12,625 bases of DNA from assembly GCA_046727435.1 (NCBI GenBank), contig JBKPCR010000216.1, forward strand, positions 1-12,625. Direction: 5' to 3'. The position numbers and the translations under genes were made by a program. Within the stretch, counting starts at the first letter, position 1. Every line of letters starts with the position of its first letter. This document shows positions 6,254 through 12,625 of this stretch, in pieces. The notes under the pieces are model-generated. The model ran no database searches. It was given only the letters and a program-made list of their open reading frames with translations, and was not told where the DNA came from. The stretch is from CAVPRW01 sp046727435 [NCBI: bacterium]. Lineage in GTDB: Bacteria; Tectomicrobia; Entotheonellia; J063.

Positions 6254-7519
6254 TCAGCCAAGGGTGCGCGGATCAGTGATCTCGCCGGAGATGGCGCTGG
6301 CTGCCGCCACATAGGGATTTGCCAGATATACCTGGCTATCGACATGCCCCATTCTACCGCGGAAGTTGCGATTGGTGGTTGAAATGCACACCTCTTTTGA
6401 GCCTAATACTCCGAGGTGCAGGCCAGCGCAGGCGCCACAGGTGGGGGGAGTCACGGTGGCTCCCGCCGCCAGAAACGTCTCGACGAGGCCCTCGCGGACT
6501 GCGTCAAGGTATACCTGGTGGGTGGCTGGGGTAATAATGACCCGCGTGTGCTTTGCGACCCGCTTGCCAGCCAGAATGCTGGCAGCTTGCCGCAAATCAT
6601 CGATCTTGCCGTTGGTGCAAGAACCGATAAACACCTGATCGACCTTCACGCCTTGCACCTCAGTCACCGGAAAAACATTACTTGGCAGAAACGGTTTGGC
6701 GACCAAGGGGGCCAGTGCCGACGCATCCCAACGGTAGACGCGATCGTACTGGGCGTCTGCATCACTGCTATAAGCCGTCCATGGCCGCGTCACTCCATGA
6801 TCCCGGAGGTAGGCTGCGGTGGTAGCATCGACCTCGAAGACGCCATTCTTGCCGCCCGCCTCGACGACCATATTGGTCACCGTCATGCGATCTTCCATCG
6901 GTAGCGAACGCATCGCCTCCCCGGTGAACTCCATGGCTTTATATCTCGCCCCATCCAGCCCAATCTGGCCGATGATGAACAGAATCAGATCCTTGCCGGT
7001 GACCATCGGTTGCAACGTGCCAGTCAACTCGAATTTGATGGTCTCGGGGACACGCAACCATGTCTCTCCGAGAGCCAGAGCGGCGGCGATGTCCGTGGTG
7101 CCCATGCCACTCGCAAAAGTCCCGAAAGCGCCATAGGTGCAGCTATGGGAGTCGGCTCCCACGATCAATTCTCCAGGGGCGATCAAGCCCTGCTCGGGCA
7201 ACAGGACATGCTCAATGCCCCCGCTGCCCTCTGGGAAGTAGTGGACGATATTCTGCTCCTTGGCCCATTGTCGTAGCACGTAGGATTGCTCCGCGCTCCG
7301 AATGTCAGCGCTGGGCGCGATATGACTGTGCACCGCCGCCACACGCATGGAATCGAACGCCTGCTGCGCCCCCATGCGCTCCATAATTTTGAAAGTCATC
7401 GCCCCCATCAGATCGTTGATCATCACCAGGTCGACTGTGGCGTTGACCAATTGGCCCGCGTTGACTTCGTCTCTACCGCAATGCGCTGCAATGATCTTTT
7501 CGGTGATTGTGCTGCCCAT
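6254..7519 (-). CDS. leuC: 3-isopropylmalate dehydratase large subunit (LeuC / homoaconitase type)
   Basis: A 421-residue aconitase-superfamily large subunit of the short LeuC/HacA type. It isomerises 2- to 3-isopropylmalate in leucine synthesis, together with a small subunit. Landmarks are MGSTITEKIIAAH at the start, GADSHSCTYGAFGTFASGMGTTD (about 121-143), KAMEFTGEAM (about 194-203), and the [4Fe-4S] cysteines in GSCTNGKIDDLR (C301) and TCGACAG (C361, C364), then TTNRNFRGRMGH. ATG 7519 has AGGGGA about 7 nt upstream; an in-frame GTG directly before it (7522) is the alternative. No leuD lies next to it, although leuD usually follows leuC: the next gene is the HdrD-like one, 62 nt on. A homoaconitase-like role cannot be ruled out from the large subunit alone. 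Mrp, an Fe-S carrier, lies just upstream. Confidence 0.92.
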   Translation of the reverse strand: MGSTITEKIIAAHCGRDEVNAGQLVNATVDLVMINDLMGAMTFKIMERMGAQQAFDSMRVAAVHSHIAPSADIRSAEQSYVLRQWAKEQNIVHYFPEGSGGIEHVLLPEQGLIAPGELIVGADSHSCTYGAFGTFASGMGTTDIAAALALGETWLRVPETIKFELTGTLQPMVTGKDLILFIIGQIGLDGARYKAMEFTGEAMRSLPMEDRMTVTNMVVEAGGKNGVFEVDATTAAYLRDHGVTRPWTAYSSDADAQYDRVYRWDASALAPLVAKPFLPSNVFPVTEVQGVKVDQVFIGSCTNGKIDDLRQAASILAGKRVAKHTRVIITPATHQVYLDAVREGLVETFLAAGATVTPPTCGACAGLHLGVLGSKEVCISTTNRNFRGRMGHVDSQVYLANPYVAAASAISGEITDPRTLG

Positions 7520-7638
7520 CACTCTTTCCCCTTTGCCGTCGGCCGCGGTCGGATGCAGCTACGTGCCCTGGCATATCTGATCAGCGTGCAAATCCCCGGC
7601 CCCGGGCTCTTTCCCGGCTTCCCTCGTCCCTCCATAGC

Positions 7639-8733
7639 CTACCGCGACGTCACGATCTTCATCGACTGGAAGCCGCCTTGCGCAGCAAAAAAGTTCAGGG
7701 TGCTGACCCGCGCTGCCACCTGTCCTGCCACCTCATGGAACTGTTGCGTTTGCGGCGAATCAGGGGTTTTCACGACAATGGGTTCGCCCGCGTCGCTGCC
7801 GACTGGGATGGCCGGATCGAGAGCAATTTCCCCAAGGAACGGGATCGTCAGGCGCTGGGCGGCGGTCCGACCCCCGCCATACTTGAAGATCTCGGTGCGA
7901 TGCTGGCAGTGCGGGCAGATGAAATAACTCATGTTTTCGACGATGCCGAGGATCGGGATTTTAACTTTCTCGAACATACCAATCGCTTTGAGGACATCCG
8001 ACAGCGCCACATCCTGCGGTGTGGTGACGATCACCGCCCCCGTCACTGGCACCGATTGACAGAGCGTCAATTGGGCGTCCCCGGTCCCAGGCGGCAGGTC
8101 GACCACCAAATAATCCAGTTCCCCCCACTCTGCACCGCGGATCAACTCCTGGAGCGCTTTTCCAACCATGGGGCCGCGCCACACCACCGGTGTATTAAGG
8201 TCCAGAAAGAACCCAATGGACATCACCTTCACACCGTAATGCACCGGCGGTAAAAAGTGTCCGTCGGATTCTCGTGGCTTCTCCGTCACCCCCATCATCA
8301 TGGGGATGCTTGGGCCGTAGATATCGGCGTCCAATAGGCCTACCTGTGCGCCCGTCTGTGCTAGGGCCACAGCCAGATTTGCCGCCACCGTGGATTTCCC
8401 CACGCCGCCCTTGCCGCTCGCCACTGCAATAATATTCCGCACGCCAGGGATGGCACCCTGTGCCGACGCGGGGCTGTGGGCGCGCACGTTGGACGTGAGC
8501 TGCATCTCGACCTGTTCGACCCCTGGCACGGTCATGACGGCCTGGCGGGATTCCTGTTCGATACGTTCTTTCAGCGGACAGGCGGGTGTCGTCAGCTCGA
8601 TGGTAAAACTCACATGGGAACCGTCGATCATGAGGTCTTTGATCATGTTCAGAGTTACGAGATCGCGGCCGAGTTCGGGTTCCTTGACAGTGCTCAGGGC
8701 CGCCATTACCTGGTCTCGGGTCGGTATTGCCAC
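7639..8733 (-). CDS. apbC: Mrp/ApbC/NBP35-family Fe-S cluster carrier ATPase
   Basis: A 364-residue cytoplasmic protein. Residues about 5-80 are a MIP18/DUF59 domain with the TTPACPL motif (C52). Residues about 100-345 are the ParA-like Mrp ATPase: deviant Walker A SGKGGVGKST (106-115), LLDADIYGPSIP (133-144), VVDLPPGTGDAQLT (210-223) and the CPHC pair (C273, C276) that binds a bridging [4Fe-4S] cluster in the dimer. The family delivers clusters to target Fe-S proteins. The start is a GTG at 8733, with GGGGGTGA a few nt upstream and no better ATG before the domain. LeuC, a [4Fe-4S] enzyme, follows after 119 nt. A short C-terminal tail (about 346-364) is not part of the core fold. Confidence 0.95.
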   Translation of the reverse strand: MAIPTRDQVMAALSTVKEPELGRDLVTLNMIKDLMIDGSHVSFTIELTTPACPLKERIEQESRQAVMTVPGVEQVEMQLTSNVRAHSPASAQGAIPGVRNIIAVASGKGGVGKSTVAANLAVALAQTGAQVGLLDADIYGPSIPMMMGVTEKPRESDGHFLPPVHYGVKVMSIGFFLDLNTPVVWRGPMVGKALQELIRGAEWGELDYLVVDLPPGTGDAQLTLCQSVPVTGAVIVTTPQDVALSDVLKAIGMFEKVKIPILGIVENMSYFICPHCQHRTEIFKYGGGRTAAQRLTIPFLGEIALDPAIPVGSDAGEPIVVKTPDSPQTQQFHEVAGQVAARVSTLNFFAAQGGFQSMKIVTSR

Positions 8734-8756
8734 AAGTCACCCCCTCTAGTCTAGCA

Positions 8757-8798
8757 ACGAATCCCTTGGCCCGATGGCGATCCATCAACGTGATTCGT
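8757..8798. repeat. Nested inverted repeats upstream of mrp
   Basis: ACGAATC (8757-8763) pairs with GATTCGT (8792-8798), and inside them GATGG (8773-8777) pairs with CCATC (8782-8786) over a 4-nt loop. In the minus-strand transcript this lies about 25-65 nt before the mrp GTG. It could be a leader structure or an operator; I recognise no known riboswitch. It is the only structure I see in the 105-nt gap. Confidence 0.35.
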
Positions 8799-8838
8799 CA
8801 CCCCAAATCTACGCCACCCTGCACCATTGCAGTAATCG

Positions 8839-9597
8839 TCAGAGCTTACACACGGGCGCGCTACAGCTCCGCGTCCATTTAAACGGGGATTTCCACACAG
8901 TGCCTGGCTGCGTCATAGTCGTGAGATACTCTAGCGCCTCCTGTAGCACCTTGCGCTGTTTCTCGTGGTCGGTCGGCTCGCCAACAGGGCATCCTGGCGG
9001 AAAATCCACAACCATCGCCCGCGGCACCCGCACACGCTTCATCATCTCCGGCTCAAGGGTCAGCGCAATTGTCACCAGGCCTGCCGCCTCCAAGACTCGT
9101 TGAATGATGGCCAGGGAGTGATTGCAGATCGGGGAGCCTGGGGTCAAGATCACCGCATCGACCGCTGCGGTGACGAGCTTCTCAGCGACGTCCTTTGCAG
9201 ACCCCTCTAGCTGTTCCCAATGTGGTACCACCCCCATAAAGCTAAAATGCTGTGGTGCCACACGTTGAATGACGCCAGCGCTTTGCAATTCTCGAAGGCG
9301 CGTCAGCGGAAAAATGGCGTCGATGTCTTGTTCCAGCTCTGTGTTGTCGAAGAATGGGTGGCTCACCGTCAACTCACTAGCCAGCGCTGTTCCAGGGATT
9401 TCGCGAGATGAGGCATCATCGATGCCGGCAAAGGGAGGCGCCTGTCGCAAGTGTACCCCACCTGTGGTCACGAGGGCCACACAAGCGGCGTCAGATGTCT
9501 TTAGGAAGGGGGTCCATGGGATGCCCTCATAGTGAGCGTAGTGAAAGTCAGGAGCCCATTCCTGCTGGATGTATTCCTCTAGAATCTCGAGGTTCAT
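8839..9597 (-). CDS. Glycine/sarcosine/betaine reductase selenoprotein B (GrdB/PrdB)-family protein
   Basis: A 252-residue protein of the short, widespread GrdB-related family whose function outside Stickland fermenters is unknown. Family features, from memory: ALVTTGGVHL (41-50), APPF, SSREIPG (63-69), LTVSHPFFDNT (76-86), DIDAIFPLTRLRELQSAGVI (91-110) and FSFMG (118-122). These precede LTPGSPICNHS (151-161), the place where relatives carry Sec or Cys before P-x-C. Here that residue is Ser155 (codon TCC), with Cys158 kept, so selenocysteine chemistry is not available. FPPGCPVGEP follows at about 199-208. ATG 9597 has GGGAG about 10 nt upstream. It precedes mrp by 105 nt. No glycine-reductase partners (GrdA, GrdC, thioredoxin genes) are nearby, so a classical reductase role is unlikely. 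Confidence 0.8.
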   Translation of the reverse strand: MNLEILEEYIQQEWAPDFHYAHYEGIPWTPFLKTSDAACVALVTTGGVHLRQAPPFAGIDDASSREIPGTALASELTVSHPFFDNTELEQDIDAIFPLTRLRELQSAGVIQRVAPQHFSFMGVVPHWEQLEGSAKDVAEKLVTAAVDAVILTPGSPICNHSLAIIQRVLEAAGLVTIALTLEPEMMKRVRVPRAMVVDFPPGCPVGEPTDHEKQRKVLQEALEYLTTMTQPGTVWKSPFKWTRSCSAPVCKL

Positions 9598-9663
9598 CTC
9601 AGTCGCTCTCCCTCGATCTACGAGTATGCCCGCTGCTGTATCCCGCAGCGCTTCAGTGCAGTG

Positions 9664-9768
9664 CTAAAGGCAAGGAAACGGGTCCTGCACCGTGGCGCAG
9701 TGGCAGGCATACGCCTTGCCGTCGTAATCGCGCCAACGCCTGAGACGCGAAGAGGGGGAATACCACAT
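9664..9768 (-). CDS. Candidate 34-residue Cys-rich small protein
   Basis: An ORF of 34 codons plus stop starting MWYSPSSRLRRWRDYDGKAY and ending ACHCATVQDPFPCL. It has a basic N-terminal half, an acidic/aromatic middle and three cysteines (C-x-C, then C near the end). Codon third positions are mostly G or C like the neighbours, which hints at coding but proves nothing. The AGAGGGGG that would act as Shine-Dalgarno and the ATG itself lie in the hairpin at 9747-9780, and the ATG follows the G-run with almost no spacing. I do not recognise the peptide. It may simply be a chance ORF running out of a terminator. It sits between iscA and the GrdB-like gene. Confidence 0.3.
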   Translation of the reverse strand: MWYSPSSRLRRWRDYDGKAYACHCATVQDPFPCL

Positions 9769-9780
9769 CCCCCTCTTCGC
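9747..9780 (-). terminator. 13-bp perfect hairpin after iscA (terminator or translation switch)
   Basis: GCGAAGAGGGGGA (9747-9759) is matched exactly by TCCCCCTCTTCGC (9768-9780) with an 8-nt loop. In the minus-strand transcript it lies about 90 nt after the iscA stop. No T-run follows on either strand, so it is not a textbook intrinsic terminator, but it would be a very stable RNA structure and may stop polymerase or protect the 3' end of the iscA message. It also buries the ribosome-binding site of the 34-codon ORF. Confidence 0.55.
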
Positions 9781-9867
9781 AGGCTCTCACCTTCTCGGCA
9801 AGCGTTTATCTCTTCCCCGAACCCCAGCTCCGATGTATCGGCTCAGGAGCAGTCAACGCCTTGGCGA

Positions 9868-10197
9868 TTAGTGGAACGATTGGCCGCATCCGCAGGTGGA
9901 CTTGGCATTCGGGTTAGTGATCTTGAAGCCTGATTCCATCAACCCTTCGACGTAATCTACCTCGGTCCCAGCTAAGTACAAGGCGCTCTTGAGGTCGATG
10001 AAAATCGGCACACCGTTGCTTTCGATAACCTTATCTCCAGGAGCTGCCTTTTCATCGATCCCCAACTGATACTGCAGGCCTGAGCAGCCCCCGCCAGCCA
10101 CCCGCATGCGCAGCCCGTAGCCCTCTTTTCCCGTTTGCGCCATGAAATCATGGATTTTCTTGGCAGCAGTTTCGGTCAATGTAATGGTCAAAGCCAT
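9868..10197 (-). CDS. iscA: A-type iron-sulfur cluster carrier (IscA/ErpA/SufA family)
   Basis: A 109-residue HesB/IscA-family protein that receives [2Fe-2S] or [4Fe-4S] clusters and hands them to apo-enzymes in the cytoplasm. The three conserved cysteines are present: GGGCSGLQY (C38) and TCGCGQSF (C102, C104). The family segments GVPIFIDLKSALYLAGTEVDYVEGL and FKITNPNAKSTCGCG fill the second half. ATG 10197 has AGGAGGAGAGGG directly upstream, a strong site. The family cannot be split into IscA, ErpA or SufA from sequence alone; no iscS, iscU or suf gene is adjacent, which fits a stand-alone ErpA-like carrier. The nearby Mrp, LeuC, NuoB and NuoI are natural clients or partners. The gap on either side is about 270-280 nt. 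Confidence 0.96.
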   Translation of the reverse strand: MALTITLTETAAKKIHDFMAQTGKEGYGLRMRVAGGGCSGLQYQLGIDEKAAPGDKVIESNGVPIFIDLKSALYLAGTEVDYVEGLMESGFKITNPNAKSTCGCGQSFH

Positions 10198-10281
10198 CCC
10201 TCTCCTCCTTGTTGTCATGGCCGACTGTAGCGTCGCCTAATGAGCTCTCGCCGACCCCTCATCATGTTCACGCGCAGCCAA

Positions 10282-10425
10282 TCACGCCCTCTGCGCCGGG
10301 CGCGCCCCACATGTTCCCTCTCCGGACACCAACACTCGATCGACTCCATACGCCTCTACAGTGCAACCGATTTTCCACCTTTCGGGCTTCGCGTCGCACA
10401 ACTGCACGATTTCTATCTGCGGCAT
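10282..10425 (-). CDS. Candidate 47-residue small protein upstream of iscA
   Basis: A 47-codon ORF in the 283-nt gap between nuoBD and iscA. It begins MPQIEIVQLCDAKPERWKIG, continues with a mixed, globular-looking stretch (CTVEAYGVDRVLVSGEG) and ends Arg-rich, with three cysteines. Third codon positions are mostly G/C. The ribosome-binding site is poor (TTGAGA just before the ATG). The opening resembles the first strand and helix of a folded domain, and the basic tail could come from a frameshift in a once longer gene, but I cannot identify a relative. The remainder of this gap shows no convincing promoter or terminator. Confidence 0.33.
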   Translation of the reverse strand: MPQIEIVQLCDAKPERWKIGCTVEAYGVDRVLVSGEGTCGARPAQRA

Positions 10426-10480
10426 TCTCAAGCGACTTGGACACTACGCACGCGCTCCCAGCCGAAACAGAGACGACGCC

Positions 10481-12220
10481 TTACTTGTCTGCCTCGCCCA
10501 TCACCGGATCGATGCTGCCGACGACCGCTACCACGTCGGACAAAAACCGCCCCTCCACCAACTTAGGGAGGGCCTGCAGCGCCACAAACGACGGTGAGCG
10601 AATCTTCAAGCGATAGGCGCTTTTCCCGCCATCGCTGACCAGATAAAATCCCAGCTCACCCTTTGGGGACTCGATGGCGCAGTAGACTTCCCCCGGCGGC
10701 GGGCGCATGCCCTCAATAACGAGCATAAAGTGATGGATCAAATCCTCCATCCTGGTGAGCACTCGGTCTTTGGCCGGGAGCATGATGCGCGGATCATGCA
10801 ATTGGACCTCGCCAGCGGGCATGCGATCCAACACTTGGCGCACGATCTTGGTGCTCGCGCCCATCTCCGCCATACGGATCAGATACCGCTCATAGCAGTC
10901 ACCAGCAGTTCCCACGGGCACTTCGAACTCGAGCTCATCATAGAGCAGATAGGGTTCCGCCCGTCGGAGATCGAGACCAACGCCGGAAGCACGCAGATTC
11001 GGCCCCGTTAAGCCAAGGTCGATCGCTTCTTCGGCACCGATCACGCCTACGCCTCTGGTGCGATCGATCCAGATCCGATTGCGTGTCAGGAGTTTATCAT
11101 ACTCTTCGATCTTTGCGGGGAAACTTTCGACAAATGTGCGGCAGCGTGCGATGAACCCTGGGGGCAAATCCTGATCCACCCCACCGATCCTGGTGTAGCT
11201 GGTGGTGAGTCGAGTGCCACACAGCATCTCAAACAAATTGTAGAGCTCCTCCCGCTCTCGAAAGGTATGGAAAAACATCGTATACGCCCCCATGTCCATC
11301 GCCATCGTACCGATAGCCAGGAGGTGGGATGAAATGCGCGCGAGTTCGGCGACCAGCACTCGGATATGCTTGGCTCGCGGCGGGATGTCAATCGCAAGCA
11401 GCTTCTCAACTGTCTGCGCGTAGGCCACATTGTTCGACATCGGGGCCAGATAGTCAAGCCGGTCGGTATAGGGGATAAATTGGTGAAACGATTTCACCTC
11501 AGCGATTTTCTCCTTGCCGCTGTGCAGATACCCGAGGTGCGGGGTGCATTTCACCACCTTTTCCCCGTCGAGCTCGAGCAACAGCCGCAATACCCCATGC
11601 GTGCTGGGATGCTGGGGCCCCATGTTAATCACCATGCGGCGCAGACCGCCTGCTATGGGCTCAGCCGTTGGAGTGTATTCTACCTCTGTCACCAGCGGAC
11701 GCGGGAAGGGATCTGGGGCGGGCTGTTCACCACAGGCGATCTTCTCCTGCACCTTCATAATGCCATAGATGAGTGCCTCTGGACGCGGCGGACATCCTCC
11801 CACGTAAACATCTACCGGCAGAATCTTATCGACCCCCTGCAGCACGCTGTAGGAACGATACATCCCTCCCGACGAGGCACATGATCCCATGGCGATCACC
11901 CATTTCGGATCGGGCATTTGGTCGTAAATCTTCCGCACCGCCGGAGCCATCTTGCGGGACACCCACCCGGCCACGATCATCAGGTCCGACTGCCGCGGCG
12001 AGAACCGTAGGACCTCTGCACCAAAGCGCGCCACGTCGTATCGCGAGGCCACCATGGCCATCAACTCGATGGCACAGCATGCCAACCCCATGGGCATCGG
12101 CCACAGGGAATTCTTGCGAGCCCAGTTCACCAAATCATCCAGCCGTGTCGTAAAAATCGTCTTTTTGAGCTCTTCTTCGAGGTGCCCTTCTTCGACCAAC
12201 GTATAGGGCGCACGGTCCAT
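10481..12220 (-). CDS. nuoBD: Fused NADH-quinone oxidoreductase subunits B and D (NuoBD)
   Basis: About 579 residues joining two complex I subunits. Residues about 20-165 are NuoB, with the N2 cluster ligands in GLACCAIE (C48, C49), MGSCASSGG (C114) and [11 protein letters not shown] (C143). After a ~25-residue Pro-rich linker comes the whole of NuoD (about 192-579): [16 protein letters not shown] with the quinone-site His208, RLDYLAP (Tyr257), [37 protein letters not shown], and the C-terminal [11 protein letters not shown]. NuoC, normally between them in NuoBCD fusions, is missing. Together these form the module that receives electrons from the Fe-S chain and reduces quinone. ATG 12220 has GAGGGG 9 nt upstream; ATGs at 12229 and 12295 are alternatives (the last could be leaderless). 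No other nuo gene adjoins it. Confidence 0.95.
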   Translation of the reverse strand: MDRAPYTLVEEGHLEEELKKTIFTTRLDDLVNWARKNSLWPMPMGLACCAIELMAMVASRYDVARFGAEVLRFSPRQSDLMIVAGWVSRKMAPAVRKIYDQMPDPKWVIAMGSCASSGGMYRSYSVLQGVDKILPVDVYVGGCPPRPEALIYGIMKVQEKIACGEQPAPDPFPRPLVTEVEYTPTAEPIAGGLRRMVINMGPQHPSTHGVLRLLLELDGEKVVKCTPHLGYLHSGKEKIAEVKSFHQFIPYTDRLDYLAPMSNNVAYAQTVEKLLAIDIPPRAKHIRVLVAELARISSHLLAIGTMAMDMGAYTMFFHTFREREELYNLFEMLCGTRLTTSYTRIGGVDQDLPPGFIARCRTFVESFPAKIEEYDKLLTRNRIWIDRTRGVGVIGAEEAIDLGLTGPNLRASGVGLDLRRAEPYLLYDELEFEVPVGTAGDCYERYLIRMAEMGASTKIVRQVLDRMPAGEVQLHDPRIMLPAKDRVLTRMEDLIHHFMLVIEGMRPPPGEVYCAIESPKGELGFYLVSDGGKSAYRLKIRSPSFVALQALPKLVEGRFLSDVVAVVGSIDPVMGEADK

Positions 12221-12300
12221 GCAGGCCATCCCCTCATTCACCTGGAGCTTGGTAGTCTGGAATTTCCCCAGGGGACGCAGTCGGCAGACCCTCATCAGCC

Positions 12301-12347
12301 ATCATGAGTGTGTAGCACACAGCTGTCAAGCGTCCGTATGTCGGACG
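12301..12347 (-). promoter_or_regulatory. Promoter with two palindromes upstream of nuoBD
   Basis: On the minus strand a perfect -35 box TTGACA (12324-12329) is followed after 17 nt by CATGAT (12301-12306, four of six matches to the -10 consensus). The spacer contains the exact palindrome GTGTG-CTA-CACAC (12308-12320). Directly upstream of the -35 box lies a second one, CGTCCG-ACATA-CGGACG (12331-12347). Palindromes in the spacer and just upstream are typical places for repressor or activator binding. Transcription would begin near 12294, about 75 nt before the preferred nuoBD ATG. A weaker alternative promoter is TTGCCT (12403-12408), 18 nt, TAGAAT (12379-12384). Confidence 0.5.
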
Positions 12348-12475
12348 TACCACTGAGGTAAATGCCACAACTGCTACTATTCTAACATTACTTGCGGAGC
12401 GGAGGCAACACCCTCCAGGTCCTGGGTAGGCAATAGCGAAACTGGCTAACTTCCGCAGTCCTGGGCAGGAAGAGT

Positions 12476-12625
12476 CTACGGCACACGCCCGTTAGAGCCG
12501 ATGAGCGAGATGAATTCCATCCGCAGGTGCGCATCCTCTTTAAATTTTCCCAGCATCGCCCGCGTGATGGCCATCGAATCCTGCTTCTGCACGCCGCGCA
12601 TGATCATGCAGAGGTGGCGCGCTTC
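12476..12625 (-). CDS. folE: GTP cyclohydrolase I FolE, 3' end
   Basis: The last 49 residues of FolE; the rest runs off the high-coordinate edge. FolE converts GTP to dihydroneopterin triphosphate, the first step of folate (and pterin) synthesis. The visible part starts [17 protein letters not shown], containing the zinc-binding Cys in HLCM and the MRGVQK signature. It then reads [13 protein letters not shown] and [11 protein letters not shown], the usual FolE C-terminus. It is followed by about 130 nt before the nuoBD promoter candidate, with no obvious terminator; only a short GGAGG/CCTCC stem (12401-12415) and an imperfect 12-nt direct repeat (12419-12430 and 12458-12469) are seen. Confidence 0.92.
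   Translation of the reverse strand, partial: EARHLCMIMRGVQKQDSMAITRAMLGKFKEDAHLRMEFISLIGSNGRVP

Noticed and set aside
7507-8253. Long plus-strand ORF (248 codons) opposite mrp and leuC
   Set aside because: It lies antisense to the clearly conserved mrp, is rich in Arg/His/Pro, and shows no family motif.
8812-8841. Possible selenocysteine read-through of the TGA ending the GrdB-family gene
   Set aside because: The family's Sec position is internal, the extension would add only a few residues, and no SECIS-like stem is evident after the TGA.
9685-9745. tRNA-like A-box sequence (TGGCGCAGTGG) on the plus strand
   Set aside because: No matching T-loop sequence, acceptor stem or anticodon arm can be drawn around it.
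10209-10616. Overlapping plus-strand ORFs spanning the nuoBD-iscA gap
   Set aside because: They run into the conserved C-terminus of NuoD on the other strand, are Ser/Thr/Arg/Pro-rich and lack a convincing ribosome-binding site.
12231-12303. 23-codon ORF (starts [12 protein letters not shown]) ending just before the nuoBD Shine-Dalgarno
   Set aside because: Its ATG falls within the -10 region of the best promoter candidate, so it would probably not be in the transcript; no other support.
12419-12469. Imperfect 12-nt direct repeat (GTCCTGGGTAGG / GTCCTGGGCAGG) after folE
   Set aside because: Two copies, 39 nt apart, one mismatch; too little to call a repeat element or binding site.

Overview
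The window is a moderately GC-rich bacterial chromosome segment in which every gene I can support lies on the minus strand, so transcription runs from high to low coordinates. In that order it reads: folE (3' end only), a fused nuoB-nuoD, an unrecognised 47-codon ORF, an A-type Fe-S carrier (iscA/erpA type), an unrecognised 34-codon ORF, a GrdB/selenoprotein-B-family protein, mrp/apbC, leuC, a membrane-bound HdrD/FadF-like iron-sulfur oxidoreductase, pafA (Pup ligase), a membrane-anchored DUF1858-type protein, a small diheme cytochrome c, nuoI, a KaiC-like ATPase, and thiD (5' part only). I see no rRNA, tRNA, CRISPR array, insertion sequence or phage gene. The overlapping plus-strand reading frames are antisense shadows.

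The taxonomic clue is PafA. The Pup-proteasome system is typical of Actinobacteria and is also found in Nitrospirota and a few other lineages. Together with split complex I genes, a c-type cytochrome and an HdrD-like quinone-linked oxidoreductase, it suggests a respiratory Nitrospirota-like organism, or a neighbouring lineage such as Methylomirabilota/NC10. This is inference; nothing here fixes the phylum.

Layout. (a) 12220-12625: the end of folE, then an intergenic region with a good promoter candidate carrying two palindromes, then nuoBD. (b) 8839-10480: iscA flanked by two short unrecognised ORFs and a very stable hairpin, then the selenoprotein-B-family gene. (c) 2185-8733: mrp, leuC, the HdrD-like gene, pafA and the DUF1858 gene, with gaps of about 20-120 nt. 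It probably forms one or two operons and ends in a hairpin at 2114-2145. (d) 1-2014: a new promoter candidate, then cytochrome c, nuoI, kaiC-like and thiD packed tightly.

The common thread is iron-sulfur and electron-transfer chemistry: Fe-S carriers (IscA, Mrp), Fe-S clients (LeuC, NuoB, NuoI, the HdrD-like protein), a redox-cysteine protein and a cytochrome. The most unusual points are the NuoB-NuoD fusion with no NuoC between the two parts, the pafA gene without other proteasome genes but next to redox genes, a serine where the selenoprotein-B family normally has Sec or Cys, and a 34-codon Cys-rich ORF whose Shine-Dalgarno and start codon are buried in a 13-bp hairpin.
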